Shown here one piece after another: positions 53,387 through 61,765 of a stretch of DNA of 64,000 nucleotides. This DNA is from Flavobacterium sp. 140616W15 (GTDB lineage Bacteria; Bacteroidota; Bacteroidia; Flavobacteriales; Flavobacteriaceae). Location: the NCBI RefSeq assembly GCF_003668995.1, contig NZ_CP033068.1, positions 4,402,001 through 4,466,000 on the forward strand, in the 5' to 3' direction. The notes beneath the pieces were generated by a model. That model searched no databases. It saw nothing but the letters and a program-made list of their open reading frames with translations, and had not been told where the DNA came from. The stretch's first letter is position 1; each line of letters begins with the position of its first letter. The translations under genes and the position numbers were made by a program.

Positions 53387-53635
53387 ATGGAAAATAAACA
53401 AGAGCAAAATAAAAAGGAATTTCTTTTTGATAAAGTAAATTATAAAATTTTATTGATTGGAATTGGTGTAATTGCATTAGGATTTATTCTGATGGCAGGT
53501 GGTGGAAGTAATGATCCAAATGTTTTTAATGAAGCGATCTTTAATTTTAGACGTATTCGTTTAGCTCCAACTACTGTTTTGATAGGTTTTGGAATTACAA
53601 TTTATGCAATTCTTAAAAATCCTAAAAAAGCATAA
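53387..53635 (+). CDS. DUF3098 two-TM protein
   Basis: About 82 aa from MENKQEQNKKEFLFDKVNYK (the frame is open from 53345, but this ATG has AAAAAT before it and fits the family start). Two TM helices with MAGGGSNDPNVFNEAIFNFR between, then IRLAPTTVLIGFGITIYAIL. DUF3098 proteins are always next to ftsX and uppP in Bacteroidota; role unknown. Its stop touches the uppP ATG directly. Confidence 0.87.
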   Translation: MENKQEQNKKEFLFDKVNYKILLIGIGVIALGFILMAGGGSNDPNVFNEAIFNFRRIRLAPTTVLIGFGITIYAILKNPKKA

Positions 53636-54433
53636 ATGGATACTTTACAAGCTATTGTTTTAGCCATTATTGAAGGAATTACAGAGTTTTTACCTGTTTC
53701 TTCAACTGGTCATATGATTATTGCCTCTTCTTTTTTTGGAATTGCCCATGATGATTTTACAAAACTTTTTACAATTGTAATTCAGCTAGGAGCTATTCTT
53801 TCGGTAGTCGTTTTGTATTTCAAACGTTTTTTTCAAACGCTTGATTTTTACTTTAAATTATTAGTGGCATTTATACCAGCAGTTATTTTAGGATTATTAT
53901 TAAGTGATGTTATAGATGGTTTATTAGAAAACCCCGTTACAGTTGCAGTTTCACTTTTAATAGGTGGAGTTATTTTGCTAAAAGTAGATGAATGGTTTAA
54001 TAATCCAAATACAGTCGAAACTTCACAAGAAATAACCTATTCACAAGCTTTAAAAATTGGATTGTTCCAGTGTTTGGCAATGATTCCAGGAGTTTCAAGA
54101 AGTGGGGCGAGTATAGTAGGAGGGATGTCGCAAAAATTGTCAAGAACAACAGCGGCTGAGTTTTCATTCTTTTTGGCAGTTCCTACCATGTTTGGAGCAA
54201 CCGCTAAAAAATGTTATGATTATTATAAAGCAGGATTTGAATTATCACATGATCAAGTTAATTTATTGATTATTGGTAATATAGTAGCTTTTGTAGTAGC
54301 ACTTTTGGCTATTAAAACCTTTATAGGATTTTTGACTAAAAACGGATTCAAAGTATTTGGATACTACCGTATTATTGCAGGGATTGTGTTGTTATTAATA
54401 CATTTCTTTATTCATCCGCTTACAATTATATAA
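53636..54433 (+). CDS. uppP: Undecaprenyl-diphosphatase
   Basis: Recycles undecaprenyl pyrophosphate to the monophosphate carrier for peptidoglycan and other wall polymers. 265 aa, about eight TM helices. Catalytic blocks [18 protein letters not shown] and [14 protein letters not shown] are intact. Starts right after the DUF3098 stop and overlaps the truB start by one base (TAATG). Confidence 0.95.
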   Translation: MDTLQAIVLAIIEGITEFLPVSSTGHMIIASSFFGIAHDDFTKLFTIVIQLGAILSVVVLYFKRFFQTLDFYFKLLVAFIPAVILGLLLSDVIDGLLENPVTVAVSLLIGGVILLKVDEWFNNPNTVETSQEITYSQALKIGLFQCLAMIPGVSRSGASIVGGMSQKLSRTTAAEFSFFLAVPTMFGATAKKCYDYYKAGFELSHDQVNLLIIGNIVAFVVALLAIKTFIGFLTKNGFKVFGYYRIIAGIVLLLIHFFIHPLTII

Positions 54434-55122
54434 TGATTACTCCCGAAGATTTTTTAAATGGACAAGTTTTACTGATAGATAAACCTTTAAACTGGAGTTC
54501 TTTTCAGGCAGTGAATAAATTAAAATATGCATTAATAAATAAGGTTGGACTTCCTAAGAAATTCAAAATTGGTCATGCAGGCACATTAGATCCTTTGGCG
54601 ACTGGATTGTTGCTTATTTGTACTGGGAAGTTTACCAAAAGAATTTCTGAGTTACAAGGTCAAGCCAAAGAGTATACTGGTACTTTCTTTATTGGAGCTA
54701 CAACGCCTTCTTATGACTTAGAAACCGAAATCGATCAGACTTTTCCAACAGCACATATCGATGAGGTGCTTATTCATGAAACAGTAAAACAGTTTTTGGG
54801 CGAAATAGATCAGAAGCCACCAATATATTCTGCTATAAAAAAAGATGGCGTTCGTTTGTATGAACACGCACGTGCTGGTGAGACTATCGAAATTGCAAGC
54901 CGAAAAACTACTATTCATGAGTTTGAAATTACAAGAATCGCACTTCCAGAAATTGATTTTAGAGTAGTTTGTAGTAAAGGAACTTATATTCGTTCGCTTG
55001 CCTTTGATTTTGGAAAAACTATGAATTCAGGTTCACATTTAACAGCTTTACGCCGTACCAAAATTGGGGATTACGATGTGAAAAATGCGACTGATGTTAC
55101 TTTGTTTGAAGAAAGTTTATAA
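54433..55122 (+). CDS. truB: tRNA pseudouridine(55) synthase
   Basis: Makes pseudouridine 55 in the T loop of tRNAs. Catalytic Asp in GHAGTLDPLATGLLLICTG, then KEYTGTFFIGATTPSYDLE and the KGTYIRSLAFDFG block. 229 aa, close to the short Bacteroidota form. Last gene of the ftsX-DUF3098-uppP-truB operon. Confidence 0.95.
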   Translation: MITPEDFLNGQVLLIDKPLNWSSFQAVNKLKYALINKVGLPKKFKIGHAGTLDPLATGLLLICTGKFTKRISELQGQAKEYTGTFFIGATTPSYDLETEIDQTFPTAHIDEVLIHETVKQFLGEIDQKPPIYSAIKKDGVRLYEHARAGETIEIASRKTTIHEFEITRIALPEIDFRVVCSKGTYIRSLAFDFGKTMNSGSHLTALRRTKIGDYDVKNATDVTLFEESL

Positions 55123-55238
55123 AGATTTTTTGTATTGAGCAGTAGCTAATAGATTTTAGTTTTATAATATCATTTTTGAAGACTCTCAGTTTAGTATTAT
55201 TTTTTGTAATTTAGACTACTGTTTAGAAAAACAAAAAG

Positions 55239-56537
55239 ATGAAAAATCTACTTCAGGTATTTTTTTTGATAGTAACAATGTCATGTTATTGTCAAATAAA
55301 AAATCAAAATTTTGTATCAACTGATATTGATAATTTTTGGAATGCATACGAGAAAATTATTTCTACAAAAGATAGCGTTCAACAATATAATTTCTTAAAA
55401 GATTTTTATATTGATAAAGGAACTCTGGGTTTGAAAAGTCTAATAGAAGTTCGAAATTATACCGCAGAAGACTTTATTAATTCGATAAATAAATATTCTA
55501 AATTCTGGAATTCACTAAAGCCAAATACTTTAAGTTGCAATGAACTTTATCCAGAAATTGAAGCTGATATAAATAAACTCAAACAGGCTTACCCTAATTT
55601 AAAGCCTTCAACTATTTACTTTTCTATTGGGGCATTTAGAACTAATGGAACCATACAAGGCGATCGGATTTTAATTGGTAGCGAACTGAGTTTGGCAGAT
55701 GAAACTACTATTATTGACGAATTACCGCTGTGGCGCCAATCTTTTTATAAAGAATATAATCCAAGAAAAAATATTGCATTATTATGTACGCATGAGTATA
55801 TACATACCCAACAAAAAGAATTAGTAGAGAACTTACTTTCGATGTGCTTGTATGAGGGTGTTGCAGAATTTATTTCCTGTAAAGTTACAGGTAAGCAATC
55901 TAATAGTCCAGCAATAGAATTCGGAAAAAATAATCAACAGAAAGTGATAGATTTATTTATTTCGGATTTATATCTTGCTAAAAATAACTATAATTGGTTG
56001 TGGGGTGAGAATAAAAATGTTTTAAAAATAAGGGACTTGGGGTATTACGTTGGTTATGAAATTTGCGAGCGCTACTACAATTTGTCCAAAGATAAAGTAA
56101 AGGCAGTTAAGACCCTCATTGAGCTTGATTATAACAACGAAAAAGAAGTAGAACGGATTGTAGATGCAACAAAACTGTTCCCAGAAAGTTTAGAGAAGTT
56201 AAAGCATGATTATGAAAAACGACAGCCAAAGGTTGTATCTATTAAGCCTTTCAAAAATGGGAGTAAAAAAGTAAAACCAGGATTGACAGAAATCACAATT
56301 ACATTTTCAGAGCCATTAAACGGATATGATGCTGGATTAGACTTTGGGCCTTTAGGGAAAGATTTTTGTCCTAAAATAAACTCAGAAAGAGTTTGGGCAT
56401 CTGATTTAAAATCGTGGAGTTTTAAAGCAGACTTAAAACCAGACCAAGAATATCAGATATTAATAACGAATAGTTTTAAAAAACAAGACGGAACAAGATT
56501 AAAACCATATTTGATAAATTTTAAAACGAATAAATAG
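55239..56537 (+). CDS. Exported gluzincin-like peptidase with C-terminal Ig-like domain
   Basis: 432 aa with signal peptide (MKNLLQVFFLIVTMSCYCQ). Zinc motif HEYIH in LLCTHEYIHTQQKEL, with a downstream Glu in LYEGVAEFISC as the likely third ligand (gluzincin type). After ~residue 325 a beta-sandwich of Ig-like type (KPGLTEITITFSEPLNGYD, then LKPDQEYQILITNSFKKQDG) follows. Substrate unknown. Monocistronic. Unlike the island zincin at 22393, it has a full secretion signal. Confidence 0.8.
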   Translation: MKNLLQVFFLIVTMSCYCQIKNQNFVSTDIDNFWNAYEKIISTKDSVQQYNFLKDFYIDKGTLGLKSLIEVRNYTAEDFINSINKYSKFWNSLKPNTLSCNELYPEIEADINKLKQAYPNLKPSTIYFSIGAFRTNGTIQGDRILIGSELSLADETTIIDELPLWRQSFYKEYNPRKNIALLCTHEYIHTQQKELVENLLSMCLYEGVAEFISCKVTGKQSNSPAIEFGKNNQQKVIDLFISDLYLAKNNYNWLWGENKNVLKIRDLGYYVGYEICERYYNLSKDKVKAVKTLIELDYNNEKEVERIVDATKLFPESLEKLKHDYEKRQPKVVSIKPFKNGSKKVKPGLTEITITFSEPLNGYDAGLDFGPLGKDFCPKINSERVWASDLKSWSFKADLKPDQEYQILITNSFKKQDGTRLKPYLINFKTNK

Positions 56538-56559
56538 TTTCTGTACAAAGTAAAAAAAA

Positions 56560-56584
56560 AGCACATTACTAATAGTAATGTGCT
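56560..56584 (-). terminator. Terminator on the minus strand
   Basis: AGCACATTAC - TAATA - GTAATGTGCT hairpin; minus strand runs into nine T. It may serve the frame at 56596 or readthrough from the thioredoxin-like gene. Confidence 0.75.
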
Positions 56585-56595
56585 AATACCTCATT

Positions 56596-56832
56596 CTAGA
56601 GTATTGTTGTTTCATACTGTGTCTTTGGAGTTAATAATGAGATATGTTTTTTCCTCCAAATAAAAATGTCGAAAAAAAATCGTAAAACCTTTCGAATAAC
56701 TTTTTCATAATAGGGTATTTTTAAATTGTTAGACATTAAATAAACACCAATAAAATAAGCAAGTAATAGAAGTGGGATTCTTGTTACAAGATACGATTTT
56801 TTAATTAAAAATAAAATTTTTTTAAGCCCTAA
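56596..56832 (-). other. Open frame of 79 codons without a good start (possible small membrane protein)
   Basis: The frame reads LKKILFLIKKSYLVTRIPLL followed by a hydrophobic segment (LLLAYFIGVYLM) and a basic amphipathic end (EKVIRKVLRFFFDIFIWRKK). The codon pattern looks coding and a terminator follows, but no ATG is present before the internal one giving ~46 aa (MSNNLKIPYYEKV). Either a non-ATG start, a frame error in the A/T runs near 56810, or a decayed gene. Otherwise the 56538-56905 gap is empty. Confidence 0.4.
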
Positions 56833-56905
56833 TCATTTGTCTTCAGTTGGTTAGCTATTTTTTACTTTATGAGGGCTTTATTATAAAGGTTGCGGTCAAT
56901 TGAGT

Positions 56906-57508
56906 TTAACGATTTTCCATGATTTCCATGATCTCTTCTTGAGTCGAAATTCCTTTGTCGTGTAAGTACCACAATTGTAAATTTGTTTTAATGGTTTCAT
57001 CAATAACTCCAAATTCTTTTTTGTAATTATTGACCAATTCAATTGCATCTTTTGGGCGTGGTCCCCAATCGGCAATAACTTCAAGTTTCTCTTTGTCAAT
57101 AATAATTAATTTCGGAATTGCTTTTCCTCCATTTGTCAAAAATAAATTCATTAGATCCGGATTTTCATCACGAAGTACAATTTTTAGTTCGATTTTGTCA
57201 TTGGATGCGGTTGCCATTTTATAAATAATTGGCAATAATTGTGCAGCATCACCACACCAACCTTCAGAAATAACGAGCCAAATATAATTCTTGCGAAGGT
57301 TTTGTAGCTTAGAAATTGTTGTTTCGGTAATTTTTATTGTTTTTTCTAACCGATTCATTCTAGTTTCATTCAAGCTAGTATAATGAGTTAGATCCTCAGA
57401 TTGTTCGGATCCTGTTGATTTCCCTTCAGCTAATAAAGCAGTAACTATTTTTCTGTATTCGGTGTATGAATAGCTGTTGGACAGGGCATTGGTGATACTT
57501 TTTTGCAT
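56906..57508 (-). CDS. Thioredoxin-family protein (Thioredoxin_9 type)
   Basis: 200 aa, cytosolic. Central thioredoxin-like fold with ISEGWCGDAAQLLPIIYKM, where one Cys replaces the usual CxxC, then GKAIPKLIIIDKE with the cis-Pro and ADWGPRPKDA. This WCGDA form is seen in Bacteroidota thioredoxin-like proteins. Redox activity is uncertain because a second Cys is missing. Monocistronic. Confidence 0.85.
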   Translation of the reverse strand: MQKSITNALSNSYSYTEYRKIVTALLAEGKSTGSEQSEDLTHYTSLNETRMNRLEKTIKITETTISKLQNLRKNYIWLVISEGWCGDAAQLLPIIYKMATASNDKIELKIVLRDENPDLMNLFLTNGGKAIPKLIIIDKEKLEVIADWGPRPKDAIELVNNYKKEFGVIDETIKTNLQLWYLHDKGISTQEEIMEIMENR

Positions 57509-57675
57509 AAATTTATTTTTTTATGTGGAATACAAATTTACAGATTTAAAAGAAATAGATACTGATTTTTGTCATATTGCATCCTAAATGCATTATTTAA
57601 ATTGAGCTTTTTAGATAAAAGTTAGAAGATAAATTAATTTTTTTAAAACACTATTTTTAAAAATGAGAATATGTC

Positions 57676-57683
57676 TATATTTG
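57676..57683 (+). promoter_or_regulatory. Candidate -7 box of the pyrH promoter
   Basis: TATATTTG, followed by CAC, matches TAnnTTTG 23 bp before the pyrH ATG. Confidence 0.6.
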
Positions 57684-57705
57684 CACAAACCAACGCAACA
57701 TAGAA

Positions 57706-58413
57706 ATGAAATACAAAAGAATTCTTCTTAAATTAAGTGGAGAAGCCTTAATGGGAGATTTACAATACGGAATTGACCCAAAGAGATTGGACGAATATGC
57801 AGAAGAAATTAAGCAGATTCATGCAAAGGGAGTAGAAATTGCCATTGTAATTGGAGGAGGAAATATTTTTAGAGGAGTTTCTGGGGTAAGTTCAGGAATG
57901 GATAGAGTACAGGGTGATTATATGGGAATGCTTGCTACCGTAATTAACGGAATGGCATTACAAGGAGCTTTGGAAAATAAAGGAATGTTAACACGTTTGC
58001 AAACGGCTCTAAAAATCGAATCAATTGCAGAACCTTATATTAAAAGACGAGCTGTGCGTCACCTTGAGAAAAACAGAATTGTAATTTTTGGTGCAGGTAC
58101 AGGAAATCCTTACTTTACAACAGATACTGCAGCAGTTTTAAGAGGTATCGAAATTAATGCAGATGTTATCTTAAAAGGAACTCGTGTTGATGGTGTTTAT
58201 GATTCTGATCCAGAGAAAAATGCAGCTGCTGTAAAATTTGATTTTATCTCTTTTGAAGATGTGCTTAAAAAAGGATTAAATGTAATGGATACTACCGCTT
58301 TTACATTAAGTCAGGAAAATAAATTACCAATTGTAGTTTTTGATATGAATAAAATCGGAAATTTATTGAAAATTTGCGAAGGTGAAAATATCGGAACTGT
58401 AGTAAATATCTAG
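57706..58413 (+). CDS. pyrH: UMP kinase
   Basis: Converts UMP to UDP with ATP. 235 aa amino-acid-kinase fold: [51 protein letters not shown] and [15 protein letters not shown]. Complete. Followed by frr, the standard pyrH-frr order, after a 140-bp gap. Confidence 0.96.
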   Translation: MKYKRILLKLSGEALMGDLQYGIDPKRLDEYAEEIKQIHAKGVEIAIVIGGGNIFRGVSGVSSGMDRVQGDYMGMLATVINGMALQGALENKGMLTRLQTALKIESIAEPYIKRRAVRHLEKNRIVIFGAGTGNPYFTTDTAAVLRGIEINADVILKGTRVDGVYDSDPEKNAAAVKFDFISFEDVLKKGLNVMDTTAFTLSQENKLPIVVFDMNKIGNLLKICEGENIGTVVNI

Positions 58414-58553
58414 AGTACTTAGATTTTTCTAAATTTTGACAATCTTTTAGAGGAATCATTAAAAAAATAAAATTATATTAGTTAGTAAATTAAACGAATC
58501 ATTTGTAGGGATCTAAAAATTGAATCGTCTAAAAATCTAAAAATCTAAAAAAA

Positions 58554-59117
58554 ATGACTGAAGAAATCGAATTTATCTTAGATAGCACTAAAGAATCAAT
58601 GGCAAATTCTATTGCGCATTTAGAAAAAGAATTTCTAAATATTCGTGCAGGAAAAGCATCTCCGGCTATGCTAGGGAGTGTTTTTGTAGATTATTATGGT
58701 TCAGCAACACCGCTGTCGCAAGTAGCAAAAATTAGTGTACCTGATGCAAGAACAATTACTTTGCAACCTTTTGAAAAAAATATGTTGCAAGCAATTGAAA
58801 AAGCAATTATGGTAGCTAATATTGGATTTAATCCAATGAATAACGGAGATGTGATCATTATCAGCGTTCCGCCATTAACAGAAGAGCGTCGTAGAGATTT
58901 GGCAAAACAAGCAAAATCAGAAGCAGAAGATGCTAAAATTGGTGTGAGAAACGTTCGTAAAGATGCTAACACAGATATTAAAAAATTAGAAAAAGAAGGA
59001 ACTTCAGAAGATGTTTGCAAAAGCGCAGAAGAAGAAGTACAAAATCTAACGAATAGTTATATTAAAAAAATTGATGAATTATTGGCTAATAAAGAAGCTG
59101 AAATCATGAAGGTTTAA
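58554..59117 (+). CDS. frr: Ribosome recycling factor
   Basis: Splits post-termination ribosomes with EF-G. 187 aa with long helices: HLEKEFLNIRAGKASPAML, VPPLTEERRRDLAKQAKSEA, VRNVRKDANTDIKKLEKEG. Just before the ATG is a tandem repeat TCTAAAAA x3 (58530-58553), in the place of the ribosome-binding site. Followed by a strong terminator. Confidence 0.96.
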   Translation: MTEEIEFILDSTKESMANSIAHLEKEFLNIRAGKASPAMLGSVFVDYYGSATPLSQVAKISVPDARTITLQPFEKNMLQAIEKAIMVANIGFNPMNNGDVIIISVPPLTEERRRDLAKQAKSEAEDAKIGVRNVRKDANTDIKKLEKEGTSEDVCKSAEEEVQNLTNSYIKKIDELLANKEAEIMKV

Positions 59118-59134
59118 TCTTTTTGTAACAATTA

Positions 59135-59174
59135 AAAATCCGTCTTGTTAATTTTATGCGAGACGGATTTTTTT
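59135..59174 (+). terminator. Terminator after frr
   Basis: AAAATCCGTCT ... AGACGGATTTT stem with a ~15-base loop and a T tract. Confidence 0.88.
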
Positions 59175-59224
59175 ATGCTTACTTTTGTGATATCACAAGC
59201 CTAATTTGTAATATTGTTTTTTGT

Positions 59225-61726
59225 ATGAAGTTATTGTGTTTCTTAACATTATTTTTCACGCTTTCTATACAAGCGCAATTCCAGATAAACGGAATTGTAA
59301 CGGAAAAAGTTACAAATAAACCACTCCCTTTTGCTACAATAGTTACCGATGACGGGGTGAATTCTATCACCGATGTCGATGGTAAATTCACACTTCAATC
59401 TACCGCTAGTATTGAGTATTTTACGGTTTCTTATATCGGATATACTTCGGCTATAATATATACTTCTGCTAATAAAAATTTTTATAAAGTTGGATTAGTA
59501 GAATCTACCGCAGCTTTAAAAGAAGTTATCATCTCAAACGAAAATCCTGCTTTGGCAATTATTAGGAAAACAATTGAGAGCAAGAACAAAAATAACCCGC
59601 AAAAAAAGCTAACCAGTTTTGAGTATAAAACGTATAATAAATTAATTGTAACTGCTAATCCAGATTCTATTAGTTCAAGACTGGATTCTATTTTTGTACA
59701 AGAAGCTATAGGTCGAAGATTTATTAAAGTTGATTCGGCTAACTTCAAATTCAAAGAGATCTCTAATAAACAGCATTTGTTTCAAACAGAAAAAGTTTCA
59801 CAATATCAATTTGGAAATAATAAACTAAAAGAAACCATTTTAGGAACAAAAATGGCGGGCTTCAAACAACCTATCTATGAAGTTATTGCTTTTAATTTGC
59901 AATCTATTTCTATATACGATTCGAATTATGAACTTTTCGAAACGAAGTATAATAGTCCAATTGCCAAAGATGCTTTAAAAGATTACAATTATAAATTGCT
60001 TGATACCGTTTTGATAAAAGGTAGAGAAACCTATATGGTTTATTTTAAAAACCGAATGAGGAAACCTGAATTGGGACTAGAAGGAGTTCTTTATATTGAT
60101 CAGGATAGTTATGCTATCGCAAAAGCAGTAATGCGTATTAAAGGCGTACTTGATATTAGTGGAATACATGAGTTTGATTATATCCCTGAGCAGAAAATAT
60201 GGTTTCCAAAGGGGTCTACTTTTAAAATAGTAAAAGGAAAGAATGATGATGATATTAAGATTCTTGGTGGTACAATTCAGTTTGATGGAGATGCAGAGCA
60301 AGAAGAAGATATACATAGAAAAAAAGAAGCTTCAGATTATACTTATCTAGTATCTGAGAGTAATAATTTTGATGTGCATTATAATACACCCATAGAAATA
60401 AAAAATCCATCTTTATATATCGAAATTAAAGATGATGCTATTAAAAAACCAGAAAGTTTTTGGAATAAGTATCGAAAAGATAGTTTGGATATACGTTCTC
60501 AAAAAACATATATGTTGCTGGATAGTATTTCTTTGAAAAAAAGAATTGAAAGTAAAATTAGGTTTGGAAGAAAAATTATTAATGGTTACCTGCCAATAAG
60601 TGTAGTCGATTTAGATTTAAGAAAACTATTTAGCTATAATAATTACGAAGGATTTAGATTTGGCTTAGGTGGTGTTACTAATGAGTTTTTCTCAAAAAAA
60701 TATAAGATTGGGGGCTATGCTGGATATGGTACCAAAGATGGGGCTTTTAAGTATAACTTAGATTTATCGACTCGAGTAGAACGATTCTCGAATACATGGG
60801 TAGGAGGATCTTATACCAATGATGTGAGGGAGATTGGTAGTACTGTTTTTGCGGTTGATAAAAGAGTTTTTAAATTGTATGACCCTCGACCTATAAATAT
60901 TAGTACATTCTACAAATATGTTAGTTGGACTGGTTATTTGGCTACGCGAATCGTCCCGAAAACGGAAAGTATTTTTGAAATTTCACGTTCCTTAATAGAG
61001 CCCAAATTTGATTATGCTTACAATTTAAATGGAAGGTTGTATACCAATTATGTTATGACTACGGCAATGCTTTCATTGGCATGGAATCCTTTCAGTGATT
61101 ATATGCAAACACCTAACGGGCGAATTGAGATTGAAAAAAGATTTCCAAAGTTTACGATTCAATACACACAATCATTGCCTAACATTGCAGAAAATGATTT
61201 TAATTTCTCTAAAATAGATTTTAAAACAGAATATGAAAAAAAATATCTAAACGGACAAAAAACAAGTTTGCTTTTGCAAGGAGGGTATGCAATGGGAGAT
61301 GTACCAATCACACATTTGTATAATACTTCACCAAATAATATTACCAAAGAAACAATGATTCAGAGGGTAACATTTGCAGGCAGAAATAGTTTTGAAACAA
61401 TGTTTTTTAATGAATTCTTTTCAAGTAAATATGCAATTTTCCAGGTTAAACATGGTTTTAACCGATTTAAAATAATCAAAAAAGTAAGACCGTCTTTAGT
61501 AATGGTTTCGCGCATGGCATGGGGAAATATGGAAAATCCAGAACAACATGTCGGGATTGATTATAAGACATTGAACAAAGGATTCTTTGAGTCTGGTATA
61601 GAAATAAATCAGATTTTTAGTGGTTTAGGATTAAGCGGATTCTATCGTTATGGACCAAACCAATTACCAAGATTTGAAGATAATATAGCTGTTAAATTGA
61701 GTTTTGTACTTGATTTAGGTATTTAA
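59225..61726 (+). CDS. DUF5686 outer-membrane protein with carboxypeptidase-like regulatory domain
   Basis: About 833 aa from MKLLCFLTLFFTLSIQAQFQ (signal peptide); the frame is open upstream to 59156 without support. Residues ~20-100 are a CarboxypepD_reg-like beta domain (INGIVTEKVTNKPLPFATIV, YFTVSYIGYTS). The rest is the DUF5686 body and a C-terminal beta-barrel ending NIAVKLSFVLDLGI, with a terminal aromatic-type strand. No TonB plug. Probably an outer-membrane protein of unknown task, common in Flavobacteria. Confidence 0.85.
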   Translation: MKLLCFLTLFFTLSIQAQFQINGIVTEKVTNKPLPFATIVTDDGVNSITDVDGKFTLQSTASIEYFTVSYIGYTSAIIYTSANKNFYKVGLVESTAALKEVIISNENPALAIIRKTIESKNKNNPQKKLTSFEYKTYNKLIVTANPDSISSRLDSIFVQEAIGRRFIKVDSANFKFKEISNKQHLFQTEKVSQYQFGNNKLKETILGTKMAGFKQPIYEVIAFNLQSISIYDSNYELFETKYNSPIAKDALKDYNYKLLDTVLIKGRETYMVYFKNRMRKPELGLEGVLYIDQDSYAIAKAVMRIKGVLDISGIHEFDYIPEQKIWFPKGSTFKIVKGKNDDDIKILGGTIQFDGDAEQEEDIHRKKEASDYTYLVSESNNFDVHYNTPIEIKNPSLYIEIKDDAIKKPESFWNKYRKDSLDIRSQKTYMLLDSISLKKRIESKIRFGRKIINGYLPISVVDLDLRKLFSYNNYEGFRFGLGGVTNEFFSKKYKIGGYAGYGTKDGAFKYNLDLSTRVERFSNTWVGGSYTNDVREIGSTVFAVDKRVFKLYDPRPINISTFYKYVSWTGYLATRIVPKTESIFEISRSLIEPKFDYAYNLNGRLYTNYVMTTAMLSLAWNPFSDYMQTPNGRIEIEKRFPKFTIQYTQSLPNIAENDFNFSKIDFKTEYEKKYLNGQKTSLLLQGGYAMGDVPITHLYNTSPNNITKETMIQRVTFAGRNSFETMFFNEFFSSKYAIFQVKHGFNRFKIIKKVRPSLVMVSRMAWGNMENPEQHVGIDYKTLNKGFFESGIEINQIFSGLGLSGFYRYGPNQLPRFEDNIAVKLSFVLDLGI

Positions 61727-61727
61727 A

Positions 61728-61759
61728 AAAAATCCCATCTGAAGCAGATGGGATTTTTT
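61728..61759. terminator. Bidirectional terminator between the DUF5686 and antiporter genes
   Basis: AAAATCCCATCTG - AAG - CAGATGGGATTTT stem-loop, with A on the left and T on the right; the two genes are convergent. Confidence 0.9.
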
Positions 61760-61765
61760 AAATTA

